Shown here in pieces: positions 36,738 through 44,466 of a stretch of 64,000 nt of DNA. Below the pieces are notes generated by a model. That model made no database searches. It saw only the letters and a list, made by a program, of their open reading frames with translations, and had not been told where the DNA came from. Position numbers and translations under genes: made by a program. Source of the DNA: Cohaesibacter sp. (lineage in GTDB: Bacteria; Pseudomonadota; Alphaproteobacteria; Rhizobiales; Cohaesibacteraceae). The stretch is from assembly GCA_025210795.1 (NCBI GenBank), contig JAOAQZ010000015.1, forward strand, positions 29,837-93,836. The letters run 5' to 3'. The number at the start of each line of letters is the position of its first letter. Positions within the stretch are counted from its first letter, which is position 1.

Positions 36738-36760
36738 GATCTCCCGACTTGTTGGAGATC
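36738..36760 (+). promoter_or_regulatory. SD-sequestering hairpin of second riboswitch
   Basis: GATCTCC (36738-36744) pairs with GGAGATC (36754-36760). The GGAG in the 3' arm lies 7 nt before an ATG at 36765. There is no T-run after it, so it is better read as an anti-ribosome-binding-site hairpin than as a terminator. Confidence 0.6.
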
Positions 36761-36764
36761 TGCA

Positions 36765-36881
36765 ATGTATTGGCGAAATTTTCAGCGCATCAAAATCAGA
36801 CTTGAACACTTTGCGTGTGTTGAGTGCGTGTTGCGATATTCAGCAGGCCGCCTGAAAGGGAGGGCTTGTCTGGATGTCTGA
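36765..36881 (+). CDS. 38-codon ORF behind riboswitch, cysteine-containing
   Basis: A tiny ORF not large enough for usual gene finders. ATG 36765 has GGAG 7 nt upstream, inside the riboswitch hairpin, and it ends with TGA at 36879-36881. The product (starting MYWRNFQRIKIRLEHF) has a C-V-E-C motif and is basic. Its last 8 nt overlap the start of the next ORF (ATGTCTGA), so it probably passes ribosomes on. It is either a leader peptide that transmits riboswitch control or a small metal-related peptide. No family recognised. Confidence 0.5.
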   Translation: MYWRNFQRIKIRLEHFACVECVLRYSAGRLKGRACLDV

Positions 36882-37008
36882 GCGTATTTCAAGGCTTCAA
36901 CCACAATGGAATGGTCCGTGCTTGACCGAATTGAGCATGGTTAAACTTGTAATGGCTGCATGCGGAGTGTCGGCTTTTTTATGGTTTGCAATGGCTGCGG
37001 TGCTTTAG
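36874..37008 (+). CDS. 44-aa single-span membrane protein ahead of metal ABC importer
   Basis: ATG 36874 with AAGGGAGGG about 9 nt upstream; the TAG stop (37006-37008) is directly followed by the ATG of the ATPase gene. The product (MSERISRLQPQWNG... to FAMAAVL) has a soluble N-terminal half and one C-terminal hydrophobic span of about 22 residues. The ATPase gene has no good ribosome site of its own, so coupled translation through this ORF is likely. It may be a small subunit of the importer. No family recognised. Confidence 0.6.
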   Translation: MSERISRLQPQWNGPCLTELSMVKLVMAACGVSAFLWFAMAAVL

Positions 37009-37767
37009 ATGGGCAAGATTGTTGAAATTCGCAACCTGGCTCTGGGCTATCCAGAACTGACTTTGTGCCGAGGGCTCTCTCTGGATATTCAGGGGGGCGA
37101 GACGCTTGCGGTTCTGGGCGCCAACGGGGCCGGTAAAAGCACGTTTGTTAAGGTGCTTCTTGGCTTGCTGGGTCCACTGTCCGGTCGCCTGACGTGGCCT
37201 GCAGGGCGCCCTGCCGAAATTGGCTATCTTGCACAAATGACGGAGTTTGATCGCCGTTTTCCGATTCGCGTGCGCGATCTTGCTGCTATGGGAGCTTGGC
37301 GCGGGTTAGGGCTTTGGAAGGGGCTTGATAAAGCCGCTCGCATACGGATTGATAAGGCCCTCGATGCAGCCGGTGTGTTGGATATTGCTGGTCAATCCTT
37401 GCATACATTGTCAGGTGGTCAACTTCAGCGTGCATTATTTGCACGGGTTATTATGCAAGATGCCCCCCTTATCATCCTGGATGAACCCTTTGCAGCTGTT
37501 GACCAAAGCACCGAAGCTCATCTGTTATCTATTATTGAGACGTGGCGTGCAGAGGGGCGCGCGATTGTTTTGGTCGTGCATGATCTGTCATCGGTGCTGG
37601 ACCATTGCAGTCACGCCCTTTTGCTGGGCGGTAATATAGCATCTCATGGGGCTGTCAAAGATGTACTGACCCCTGAGCGATTGGTCCAACAAGGTTATCT
37701 GTCCGAAAGTCAGGCATCTTGGATGTTCCGTGGTCCACTGGATTATCAGGAGGGCAGCCATGTTTGA
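37009..37767 (+). CDS. Metal ABC transporter ATP-binding protein (ZnuC/MntB type)
   Basis: A 252-aa ATPase with Walker A GANGAGKST near residues 38-46, signature LSGGQLQRALFARV and Walker B LIILDEPFAAVD. The GxLAQ-type Q-loop (GYLAQMTEFDRRFP) and family layout match zinc/manganese importer ATPases. It overlaps the permease start by 8 nt. Its position behind a cobalamin riboswitch suggests that Co2+ is the cargo, which would be unusual for this family. Confidence 0.9.
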   Translation: MGKIVEIRNLALGYPELTLCRGLSLDIQGGETLAVLGANGAGKSTFVKVLLGLLGPLSGRLTWPAGRPAEIGYLAQMTEFDRRFPIRVRDLAAMGAWRGLGLWKGLDKAARIRIDKALDAAGVLDIAGQSLHTLSGGQLQRALFARVIMQDAPLIILDEPFAAVDQSTEAHLLSIIETWRAEGRAIVLVVHDLSSVLDHCSHALLLGGNIASHGAVKDVLTPERLVQQGYLSESQASWMFRGPLDYQEGSHV

Positions 37768-38659
37768 ATTATTGGCTGAAATGTGGGGCTTTGCCTTTAT
37801 GAAGCGGGCTTTTGTTGCCACCACTATCTTGTCTGTGTCGGTAACGCCTGTTGGTGCGTTTTTGGTGCTGAGAAGATTGTCACTTGCTGGCGAAGCAATG
37901 GCTCATGCAATTACGCCTGGAATTGTCGTCGGGTTTGTTACGGCAGGGCTCTCTGTTTTTTCGCTCTTGATTGGCGGTTTGATCGCAGGGGTTGGTGTTG
38001 CGATTATGACGGCGCTTTTGGCGCGCAAAACGATCTTGCGTAGTGATGCAAGCCTTGCATCTTTATATTTGATTGCGTTGGCTGCAGGGATTTTCATTCT
38101 GTCGGCCGCCGGGTCTGCGGTGCCGCTCAAGAGCTTTCTGTTCGGCTCAATCCTTGGGATCGGCGATCCAACAATGATCCTTCTTGCCATTGTTGCGACC
38201 GTCACCCTTGTTTCTTTTGCTTTCTTGTTGCGTCCCTTGATTATCAGTACCTGTGATCCGGTCTTTTTTGAGGCTCAGACAAAGCGTCCGTGGCTTATTG
38301 AACAAGGCTTTATGGTGCTGTTGGTGCTTAATCTCCTTGCAGCTTTTAAAACGCTTGGCACACTCATGGCGGTGGGCTTGATGATTTTGCCTGCAACGGC
38401 TGCGCGCAGTTGGGCCAGCACCATTACCAGCCAATTGGTTCTGGGGTTTCTATTCGCTCTTGCCAGTTGCTGGATTGGCCTGACGCTGTCTTATCTGTTT
38501 CCTCAAACACCATCAGGTCCGGCAATTGTTCTGGTTGCTGGCGCATTTTTTCTAATCTCTGCTTTGTTTGGTCCACTTGGATTAAGCGCAAACCTTCGTA
38601 GTCGGGCCAAGAAAACAGCATCTCCCGCTACCAATTCTCCAACTAAGGAAACTGCCTAA
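37760..38659 (+). CDS. Metal ABC transporter permease (ABC-3 family)
   Basis: A 299-aa membrane protein with eight or nine hydrophobic spans. The start is at ATG 37760 (MFELLAEMWG), with GGAGGG 6 nt upstream; the alternative upstream start would add ten non-family residues. LRRLSLAGEAMAHAITPGIVVG is the ZnuB/MntC-type motif, and LGTLMAVGLMILPATAA is the second conserved block. The stop (TAA) shares its last base with the ATG of the binding-protein gene. A hydrophilic tail of about 20 residues follows. Confidence 0.92.
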   Translation: MFELLAEMWGFAFMKRAFVATTILSVSVTPVGAFLVLRRLSLAGEAMAHAITPGIVVGFVTAGLSVFSLLIGGLIAGVGVAIMTALLARKTILRSDASLASLYLIALAAGIFILSAAGSAVPLKSFLFGSILGIGDPTMILLAIVATVTLVSFAFLLRPLIISTCDPVFFEAQTKRPWLIEQGFMVLLVLNLLAAFKTLGTLMAVGLMILPATAARSWASTITSQLVLGFLFALASCWIGLTLSYLFPQTPSGPAIVLVAGAFFLISALFGPLGLSANLRSRAKKTASPATNSPTKETA

Positions 38660-39546
38660 TGAATTTGAAAAAGGCTTTTATTGTCGGTGCCATCTCTTTG
38701 GCCACCGCCGTTACTTCTTTGCCTGCCATGGCGAAAGACCTCAAAGTGGTCGCCAGTTTTTCGCTCCTTGGCGATATGGTTGAGCAAGTTGTCGGAGATC
38801 TTGGTATGGTCGAGACCATTGTCGGGCCAGATGCTGATGCGCATGTCTATCAGCCTTCTGTGGCTGATGCGCGGGCTGTCGCTCAGGCCGATATTATTTT
38901 TATGAATGGGTTGGGTTTTGAAACCTGGTCAGAGACCATTGTTGCTGAATCGGGCACCAAAGCTGCCGTCTTTGCCGCGACTGAAGGGGTCACCCCCCTT
39001 GTGATTAATAATGAGCCGGATCCCCATGCGTGGAACTCGCTTAAAAATGGCATTCAATATGTTGAAAATATTGCAAAAGGACTGGCTAAAGTGGCACCGA
39101 AGAACGCTGCCAAGTTTGATGCCAATGCAAAGGCCTATATTGCAAAACTTGAAGCGCTGGATGCCAAGGCCAAGGCCGCGATTGCCAAGCTTCCAAAAGA
39201 GAACCGCACTGTTGTCACCGCCCATGATGCTTTTGGTTACATGGAGCAGGCCTATGGGCTGACCTTCCTTGCCCCTGTTGGTATCGATACCGAAGCAGAA
39301 CCTTCTGCCAAAGACCTTGCGCAACTGATTGCACAAATCAAAAAAGACGGTGTTGCTGCGCTGTTTGTAGAAAATATCACCAGCCCGGCCCTTGTGAAGC
39401 AAATTTCTGCGGAAACTGGCATTGAAGTTGGCGGTCGTCTTTTCTCAGATGCCTTGTCTGAGCGCGGTGGCCCTGCCACAAGCTATATTGCCATGTTTGA
39501 GCATAATATGACGTCTTTGGTTAGTGCTTTGGGTGCCAAAAAGTAA
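38659..39546 (+). CDS. Metal-binding periplasmic protein, cluster A-I (ZnuA/TroA type)
   Basis: A 295-aa solute-binding protein with a signal peptide (cleavage after AMA, residue 25). The predicted metal ligands are H62 (DADAHVYQP), H123 (DPHAW), H189 (TAHDAFGY) and D264 (FSDALS), the three-His-plus-Asp set seen in TroA/ZnuA-type proteins. The His/Asp-rich loop of zinc-specific ZnuA is missing. Known relatives bind Zn2+ or Mn2+; cobalt is inferred only from the riboswitch. Confidence 0.9.
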   Translation: MNLKKAFIVGAISLATAVTSLPAMAKDLKVVASFSLLGDMVEQVVGDLGMVETIVGPDADAHVYQPSVADARAVAQADIIFMNGLGFETWSETIVAESGTKAAVFAATEGVTPLVINNEPDPHAWNSLKNGIQYVENIAKGLAKVAPKNAAKFDANAKAYIAKLEALDAKAKAAIAKLPKENRTVVTAHDAFGYMEQAYGLTFLAPVGIDTEAEPSAKDLAQLIAQIKKDGVAALFVENITSPALVKQISAETGIEVGGRLFSDALSERGGPATSYIAMFEHNMTSLVSALGAKK

Positions 39547-39607
39547 GCGTGCTTTCTGGCGGGCCGTTCCTTTTCGGGCTTTGTCTGGGTTCTGGATTAA
39601 AACTGCA

Positions 39608-39645
39608 AACAGGCTGCTCCTTTTGGGGGTGGCCTGTTTCCTTTT
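39608..39645 (+). terminator. Terminator of metal importer operon
   Basis: AACAGGC (39608-39614) and GCCTGTT (39632-39638), extended by an inner CTCC/GGGG-type pairing, then TCCTTTTATAT. It lies about 60 nt past the binding-protein stop and before the convergent photolyase. Confidence 0.55.
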
Positions 39646-39707
39646 ATATATTTTGTGGTGTGGTGGGAGCTTGAGTGGATCAATGTGTATGTCTCATTGC
39701 TTTTCCT

Positions 39708-41108
39708 CTATCCCAATCGTTTAAAGGCTGCCAATGCCCGTTCGCGGCTTTGTTTTAGATTAACGATGGGGGCTGGATACTCGCTGTTTGCGAACATATC
39801 CGCGCTTGCATGGCCTTCAGCTTCCCAAGGTGCAAAGAGGAATTTATCGGGGAATGTGCGCAATTCCGGGATCCATTTGCGGATATATGCTCCGGTTGGG
39901 TCAAATTTCTTGCCCTGTGTGGCCGGGTTGAAGATGCGAAAATAGGGAGCCGCATCCGCGCCGCATCCTGCCACCCATTGCCAGCTTGCTACATTGCTGG
40001 CAGGATCGGCATCAACAAGCGTATCGCGGAACCAAGCCTCTCCATGGCGCCAATCAATCAGCAGGTTCTTGACTAGAAAACTTGCGGCTACCATGCGCAC
40101 ACGATTATGCATATAGCCTGTTTGCCAAAGCTCACGCATTCCCGCATCGACCATAGGAATGCCCGTTTGTCCGCGCTGCCAAGCATGCAAATCCTCAGGC
40201 GCATTCCGCCAGGGGAATGAATCAAATTTTGCCTGAAGGTTCTGGCGATGAAAATCGGGATTGTGATAGAGCTGCGAATAGGAAAATTCGCGCCAGCCCA
40301 ATTCAGAGCAGAAATGATCAACATTCATATCTAAGGCTCTATCGCGCACCGCATACCAGATTTGATTTGGCGATAATTCTCCGCCTTGCAAATAGGGGGA
40401 TAGGCGGGAAACATTGAGCTTAGAGGGAAAGTCACGGCCAGTTTTATAGTCGCCAAGCCCTTGCTCTAAAAATGCTTCAAGCTGTGCTGCGGCTCCTTGC
40501 TCCCCTGTCTTCCAATGCTGCATAATCTCGTTTGCCCAGGGTCGTTTGGGTAGCAAATTCAGCTGAGGCAGGCTTTGCGTGCGTTGGTCCTTGATACAGT
40601 GTATTCTGCTGGGTGCTGCAAGGGGTGGGCGTGGTGCAAGGGCCGCCAAACAGCCTTTTCTGTAATAGGGCGTGAAGACCTTGTAAGGCGTGCCATCCGC
40701 TTTGTTGATTTCCCATGGCTCCCACAATAGTGAGCCATTGCTGCTTTGGGCGATGATGCCTTTGGCTTTTAGCCATTCCTTCAGTGCTGCATCGCGGGCC
40801 ATGCGCCATGGCTCATAGCAGCGGTTCCAATAGACTGCCTTGATATCAAAGCGGGTCAAGAGGCCGGCAAAGACTTCTTTTGCGGGGCCGTTATAGAGCG
40901 CTAAATGTCCGCCCAGCGCTGCATTTAGAGCTTCCAGTCCGTGATGCTGCCACACCCGCACCGCGCTGCCCGCTGCCTGAGCGCCTGCATCCAGAGTCTC
41001 GTCAATCCAAATTGGCAATAGCCGGTCATGACTTGCGGCCTCTACCAATGCAGGATTGTCCGCAAGACGCAGATCACGCCGAAACCACATGATGGCAACT
41101 GAGCTCAT
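39708..41108 (-). CDS. phrB: Deoxyribodipyrimidine photolyase (class I)
   Basis: A 466-aa FAD- and antenna-containing enzyme that splits cyclobutane pyrimidine dimers with blue light. It begins IMWFRRDLRLADNPAL, the photolyase/cryptochrome start, and has the LGWREFSY and TGIPMVDAGMRELWQTGYMHNRVRM blocks that line the FAD and DNA site, then WQWVAGCGADAAPYFRIFNP. Length and all blocks fit an active CPD photolyase. A GGAAC-N17-TGTT site lies about 50 nt upstream. Confidence 0.94.
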   Translation of the reverse strand: MSSVAIMWFRRDLRLADNPALVEAASHDRLLPIWIDETLDAGAQAAGSAVRVWQHHGLEALNAALGGHLALYNGPAKEVFAGLLTRFDIKAVYWNRCYEPWRMARDAALKEWLKAKGIIAQSSNGSLLWEPWEINKADGTPYKVFTPYYRKGCLAALAPRPPLAAPSRIHCIKDQRTQSLPQLNLLPKRPWANEIMQHWKTGEQGAAAQLEAFLEQGLGDYKTGRDFPSKLNVSRLSPYLQGGELSPNQIWYAVRDRALDMNVDHFCSELGWREFSYSQLYHNPDFHRQNLQAKFDSFPWRNAPEDLHAWQRGQTGIPMVDAGMRELWQTGYMHNRVRMVAASFLVKNLLIDWRHGEAWFRDTLVDADPASNVASWQWVAGCGADAAPYFRIFNPATQGKKFDPTGAYIRKWIPELRTFPDKFLFAPWEAEGHASADMFANSEYPAPIVNLKQSRERALAAFKRLG

Positions 41109-41410
41109 ACCCTATCCTTTTGCTGGAACTGCCTAACCAATCTTAACCCTATTTTTCAACAAACATATAGGGATACTCGTTCCTATTTTGTCTATTATCG
41201 GACTGCGATTGGTCTGCAAACAAGACCTTAAATTGTGGAGTGCTGCTGCCCAAGATGTCCGCCTGTGCTGTCAATTGGGAACTGCGCAAAGATAATCCTG
41301 TTTAAGACATCAAGAAATTTAAGGAAAACAAGAAAAACAGATTTCTGAGTGAACACGAAATTGCTCGCTGCGCATTCATATCCATCATAGACCCGAAGGT
41401 TTGCACGTAA
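41109..41410 (+). ncRNA. Possible small RNA or relic ending at orphan terminator
   Basis: No convincing ORF, yet a strong plus-strand terminator follows at 41411. Only short open frames are seen, for example a cysteine-rich one near 41235 without a ribosome site. The photolyase promoter occupies the left part. An unannotated small transcript is inferred from the terminator alone. Confidence 0.25.
41158..41183 (-). promoter_or_regulatory. Possible EcfG-type promoter of photolyase
   Basis: On the minus strand GGAAC (41183-41179) is followed after 17 nt by TGTT (41161-41158), close to the alphaproteobacterial general-stress pattern GGAAC-N16/17-CGTT. One base of the -10 differs. Placement about 50 nt before the photolyase start is sensible. 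Confidence 0.3.
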
Positions 41411-41445
41411 CTGGTCGGTGCGAAACAGCACCGACCAGCCTTTTT
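41411..41445 (+). terminator. Orphan plus-strand intrinsic terminator
   Basis: CTGGTCGGTGC (41411-41421) and GCACCGACCAG (41428-41438) form a perfect 11-bp stem with GAAACA loop, followed by CCTTTTTC. On the minus strand the tail is TTACG, so it is directional to plus. No plus-strand gene lies before it after 39546. Confidence 0.65.
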
Positions 41446-41454
41446 CATTCAGGC

Positions 41455-41919
41455 CTATTTCTGGCCAGCTTCAAAATAGAGCTTGGTCTTGTTTTCTAAT
41501 GATCCGCCAAATGCATAGACGGTATATTGGGCATTGGGATCGTACCCCATGCCAAGAGAACCCACTGGCATACCTGGTACGGCGATGCCTTTGATCTTGG
41601 GACGCTCTTTTAGCATTTTTGCCAAAGCTGCCGGGTGAACATGACCTTCGACGACATAGCCGTCAATCACGGCTGTGTGACAGCTTTTCATATCCTCTGG
41701 CACCCCGAACTTCTGTTTCGCCCAGTCGAGATCGTCGATGTTTTTTGTCTCAATCTTATAGCCAAGTCGTTCTAGCGCCTTGGCCCATGTGCTGCAGCAT
41801 CCGCAATACTCGTTTTTGTAAACTGTCATTGATCCCGGGTCAGCAAAGCTGTCCTGAGAGGTGATGGTCATGCCAGCGACGATGAGCATGGAGGCGAAGA
41901 GAGATTTTTTGAAGGACAT
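41455..41919 (-). CDS. DUF411 exported metal-binding protein
   Basis: A 154-aa protein with a signal peptide (cleavage near SFA-DP, residue 26) and the DUF411 motif YC39GCC42 followed by WAKALERLGY. MKSCHTA, GYVVEGHVHP and the IAVPGMPVGSLGM end are also typical. Relatives sit in copper-resistance clusters and are taken to bind Cu(I); here it heads a decayed copper island. Intact. Confidence 0.88.
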   Translation of the reverse strand: MSFKKSLFASMLIVAGMTITSQDSFADPGSMTVYKNEYCGCCSTWAKALERLGYKIETKNIDDLDWAKQKFGVPEDMKSCHTAVIDGYVVEGHVHPAALAKMLKERPKIKGIAVPGMPVGSLGMGYDPNAQYTVYAFGGSLENKTKLYFEAGQK

Positions 41920-42018
41920 GATTGTACCTTTCCCGCTCCCCTTAATGGAGAGAGCTATTCATCTGATTTAAAAGAAGAGTAAATGGCCGTGCAAACTTGT
42001 CTATACGGCCAGCTCGGC

Positions 42019-42354
42019 TCAGATGATGGGAGGACGGAGGCTCGCTTTTGGGTCGATGGCTGCCAACGCTGCAGTTCTGATCCATTGGGCACAAGAATAA
42101 TGATCAAAATGAATGGTTACTGGATAGAGGGCCGTCATCATGCAGCAATCCATCATGCAGGTCGAGGTCTCGGACTGACAACTGGGTTCAGAACTTGTGC
42201 AGGGATCATCATGGTGAAGCTCGGACATCATTACCTTTGCGCCGGACTGTGCCATGCTCGCATCACTATGCATTGAACCGTCAGATGATCCATGAAAGGC
42301 GACAGGCAAAGCCAAAAACAGCACAACAAGAATGAGGTTCAGAACAAAACGCAT
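42019..42354 (-). CDS. Small exported Met/Cys/His-rich protein, probable copper binding
   Basis: About 111 aa. The start is taken at ATG 42352-42354 (MRFVLNLILVVLFLALPVAF, a signal peptide), with an alternative ATG two codons upstream. The mature part is rich in Met, His and Cys (GSMHSDASM, MSELHHDDPC, TCMMDCCMM). Such composition suggests soft-metal binding; no named family recognised. It is divergent from the His-rich ORF at 42373 with under 20 nt between them. Confidence 0.55.
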   Translation of the reverse strand: MRFVLNLILVVLFLALPVAFHGSSDGSMHSDASMAQSGAKVMMSELHHDDPCTSSEPSCQSETSTCMMDCCMMTALYPVTIHFDHYSCAQWIRTAALAAIDPKASLRPPII

Positions 42355-42372
42355 AATCATTTTTTAGCAGAA

Positions 42373-42660
42373 ATGACACAGGGCAGATTTGATTTCAGTC
42401 ACGCCCATGAGATTGCTCCGAATAGTCATGATCATTATCACACACACGACCATGTTGATGGTGCGTCCAATCACCATCATGAGGATAAAGCACATGGTGA
42501 AAGTGATGGGTCGCTCCATTGCGGAGCGCCGATTCTGATGCTGGTCTCTCAGCAAGCCACTTTATCTATCGGTGGCAAGGCAAGGATGAAGGGTAATCTG
42601 GTTGCTGATCTTATCCCGAGTGTCTTACCCCCTGCGTCACCGCCGCACCGTCTCGCCTGA
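42373..42660 (+). CDS. His-rich small protein of copper island
   Basis: From ATG 42373 a 95-aa product with a dense His run (HDHYHTHDHVDGASNHHHED) then HCGAPILML and a PPASPPHRLA end. The tail resembles small proteins found before copper-oxidase genes in alphaproteobacteria, but there is no signal peptide and no clear ribosome site, so the N-terminus may have been lost. The open frame extends upstream to 42292 over the opposite gene. Confidence 0.45.
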   Translation: MTQGRFDFSHAHEIAPNSHDHYHTHDHVDGASNHHHEDKAHGESDGSLHCGAPILMLVSQQATLSIGGKARMKGNLVADLIPSVLPPASPPHRLA

Positions 42661-42709
42661 TTGAAAGTGAAAACATTTCTCATATTTCAATCAATAGGCG
42701 ATTTTCAAA

Positions 42710-43506
42710 ATGAAAAAACTGATTCTCAATACGCCAGCCGTAGCACTCACTGTTGCAGTCAGTCTTCCTGTCACCGTTTTTGCTCATGGAGGTGCGTCAG
42801 GCATCGTTAAGGAACGCATGGATGCCAAGATACTGGCCTATAATGGGCAACCGCTTGAAAAGCCTGAAATGTTGAGCTATGAGCCATTCTTGCTCGGTTT
42901 TGCCCAACGGGTGGATTTGTTGGTCATTTCCAAAGAAGGTAGAAGTTTTTCTCTAGAGGAATTGTCGGGACAGGAGCCTTTTCCATATGCCAATTTCAAG
43001 GTAATCGGGTCAGGGAAAATGACGGGGCAGTTACCGTTATTAAAGCCTAACAGCATTCCCAAGTCTGATTTGGCTAAGGCCTCTCATCACAAGCTTCGCA
43101 TGACCGGTGGAGCAATGGGGCAGTTGGACAACATCTTTTATAAAGGCAAGCGCCTTGAGGGGCGCGATTTCATGGAAACCCGGCAATTCTGGGCGTTTAA
43201 TGGAATAGCCAATCTTCCCGCAGATCCGTTTTTTGCAGCTGACCATGATGAAACCATTATTGTCGAGATAATAAATGATACGGCATTTGCCCATGCAATG
43301 CATGTTCATGGTCATCATTTCCAGATTTTAGAAAGGGAAGGCAGTAGTGTTGATGAAGGGCGCCATGGAAGGATACCTTCCTGATCGGCCCTGAACAGAC
43401 TGTAAAGGTCGCTTTTGTTGCTGACAATCCTGGGAAATGGTTGATACATTGTCACATGCTTGAACATGCTGCATCTGGCATGACTACATGGTTCACTGTG
43501 GCCTGA
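42710..43506 (+). pseudogene. Chimeric, frameshifted multicopper oxidase
   Basis: The first 35-40 codons (signal peptide, then AHGGASGIVKERMDA) read like the start of a cytochrome-c'-type protein. They run directly into the middle of a multicopper oxidase (ILAYNGQPL... FLLGFAQRVDLLV), so an in-frame deletion fused two genes and removed cupredoxin domain 1. HAMHVHGHHFQI is intact. Near 43365-43384 the frame breaks; the other frame continues APWKDTFLIGPEQTV and IHCHMLEHAASGM to TGA 43504-43506. It is not expected to make an active oxidase. Confidence 0.82.
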
Positions 43507-43975
43507 GAAATATCTTCGGCGCGTTGTCTCCTATCGCACCGATGAGAAAGTCGGCACGCTGATTGTCGATACCAAGCGATATTTCCTCTATCTTGTTCAG
43601 GAAAATGGCAAGGCAATCCGGTATGGCGTTGGATTGGGGCGTGCTGGCTTCGAATGGTCAGGTCGCGCCTATGTGGCCCGAAAAGCATCTTGGCCGACAT
43701 GGACTCCGCCCGAAGAAATGATCGCGAGACAGCCGGAGCTTGAAAAATGGAGCTGGAAGAATGGCGGCATGCCGCCAAGTCTTGACAATCCGTTAGGTGC
43801 TCGCGCCCTCTATATTTATCAAAATGGCAAGGACACCCTCTATCGTCTGCATGGAACAGCCGAGACATGGTCCATTGGCAAAGCGGTTTCATCTGGCTGT
43901 GTTCGTTTGCTTAATCAGGATATTATTGATCTTCATCGCCGTGTCCCCAACCAAACGCCAATTGTGGTGTTGTAG
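43505..43975 (+). pseudogene. L,D-transpeptidase lacking its N-terminus
   Basis: From GAG 43505 the frame reads EKYLRRVVSYRTDEKVGTL, then the whole YkuD domain to TPIVVL, with catalytic LHGT and SSGCVRLL. The N-terminal signal and start are missing: the frame runs back into the oxidase relic, which suggests a deletion join. An internal ATG at 43634 would leave only part of the domain. Closest visible relative is the intact gene at 20844-21611. Confidence 0.75.
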
Positions 43976-43983
43976 GAAATCTC

Positions 43984-44466
43984 ATGAATAAGATGCTTAC
44001 TTTTGTAACTGTGTTTGCGGCTCTCCTCGCCTTGGGTTTGGGCGGTGCCTACTATTTTGCCGGAACAGCCGATCCCTTTTTGTTAAAGCCAAGTGACAGA
44101 AAAATCGTCGCTTTGGGAAAGAACATTTATCAGGAGAATTGTGCCTCCTGTCACGGTGACAATCTTCAAGGAGAAGCCAACTGGCAAACGCCTGACGCTG
44201 AGGGCTATTTGCCTGCTCCGCCTCATGATGAAACGGGTCACACCTGGCATCACACTGATGATGTCCTGTTTGGGTTGACCAAGTATGGCGTTGCCAAATT
44301 TGCCAATCTTGAGAACCATAAATCCAACATGCCAGCTTATCAGGAAGTTCTGAGCGACGAGGAAATTATCGCCGTTCTGTCTTTCATCAAAAGCACTTGG
44401 CCCGAGGATGTGAAAAAGGTTCACGACGAGAGAAATCAGATAGTTTCTGAAAGGGGCAGGAAATGA
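43984..44466 (+). CDS. Membrane-anchored or exported c-type cytochrome
   Basis: A 160-aa protein with an N-terminal hydrophobic segment (residues 5-26) and one haem site C53-A-S-C56-H57. M116 (HKSNMPAYQ) is the likely axial ligand, and FIKSTWP near the end is typical of class I cytochromes in copper-resistance and oxidase operons. It is the only intact gene between the oxidase relics; its stop overlaps the next relic by 4 nt. Confidence 0.85.
   Translation: MNKMLTFVTVFAALLALGLGGAYYFAGTADPFLLKPSDRKIVALGKNIYQENCASCHGDNLQGEANWQTPDAEGYLPAPPHDETGHTWHHTDDVLFGLTKYGVAKFANLENHKSNMPAYQEVLSDEEIIAVLSFIKSTWPEDVKKVHDERNQIVSERGRK

Noticed and set aside
36738..36760. Hairpin considered as a rho-independent terminator of the second riboswitch
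   Set aside because: No T-run follows, and its 3' arm holds a ribosome site; an SD-blocking role fits better.
41228..41431. 67-codon minus-strand open frame before the photolyase
   Set aside because: No ribosome site or family features, and it spans the orphan terminator stem.
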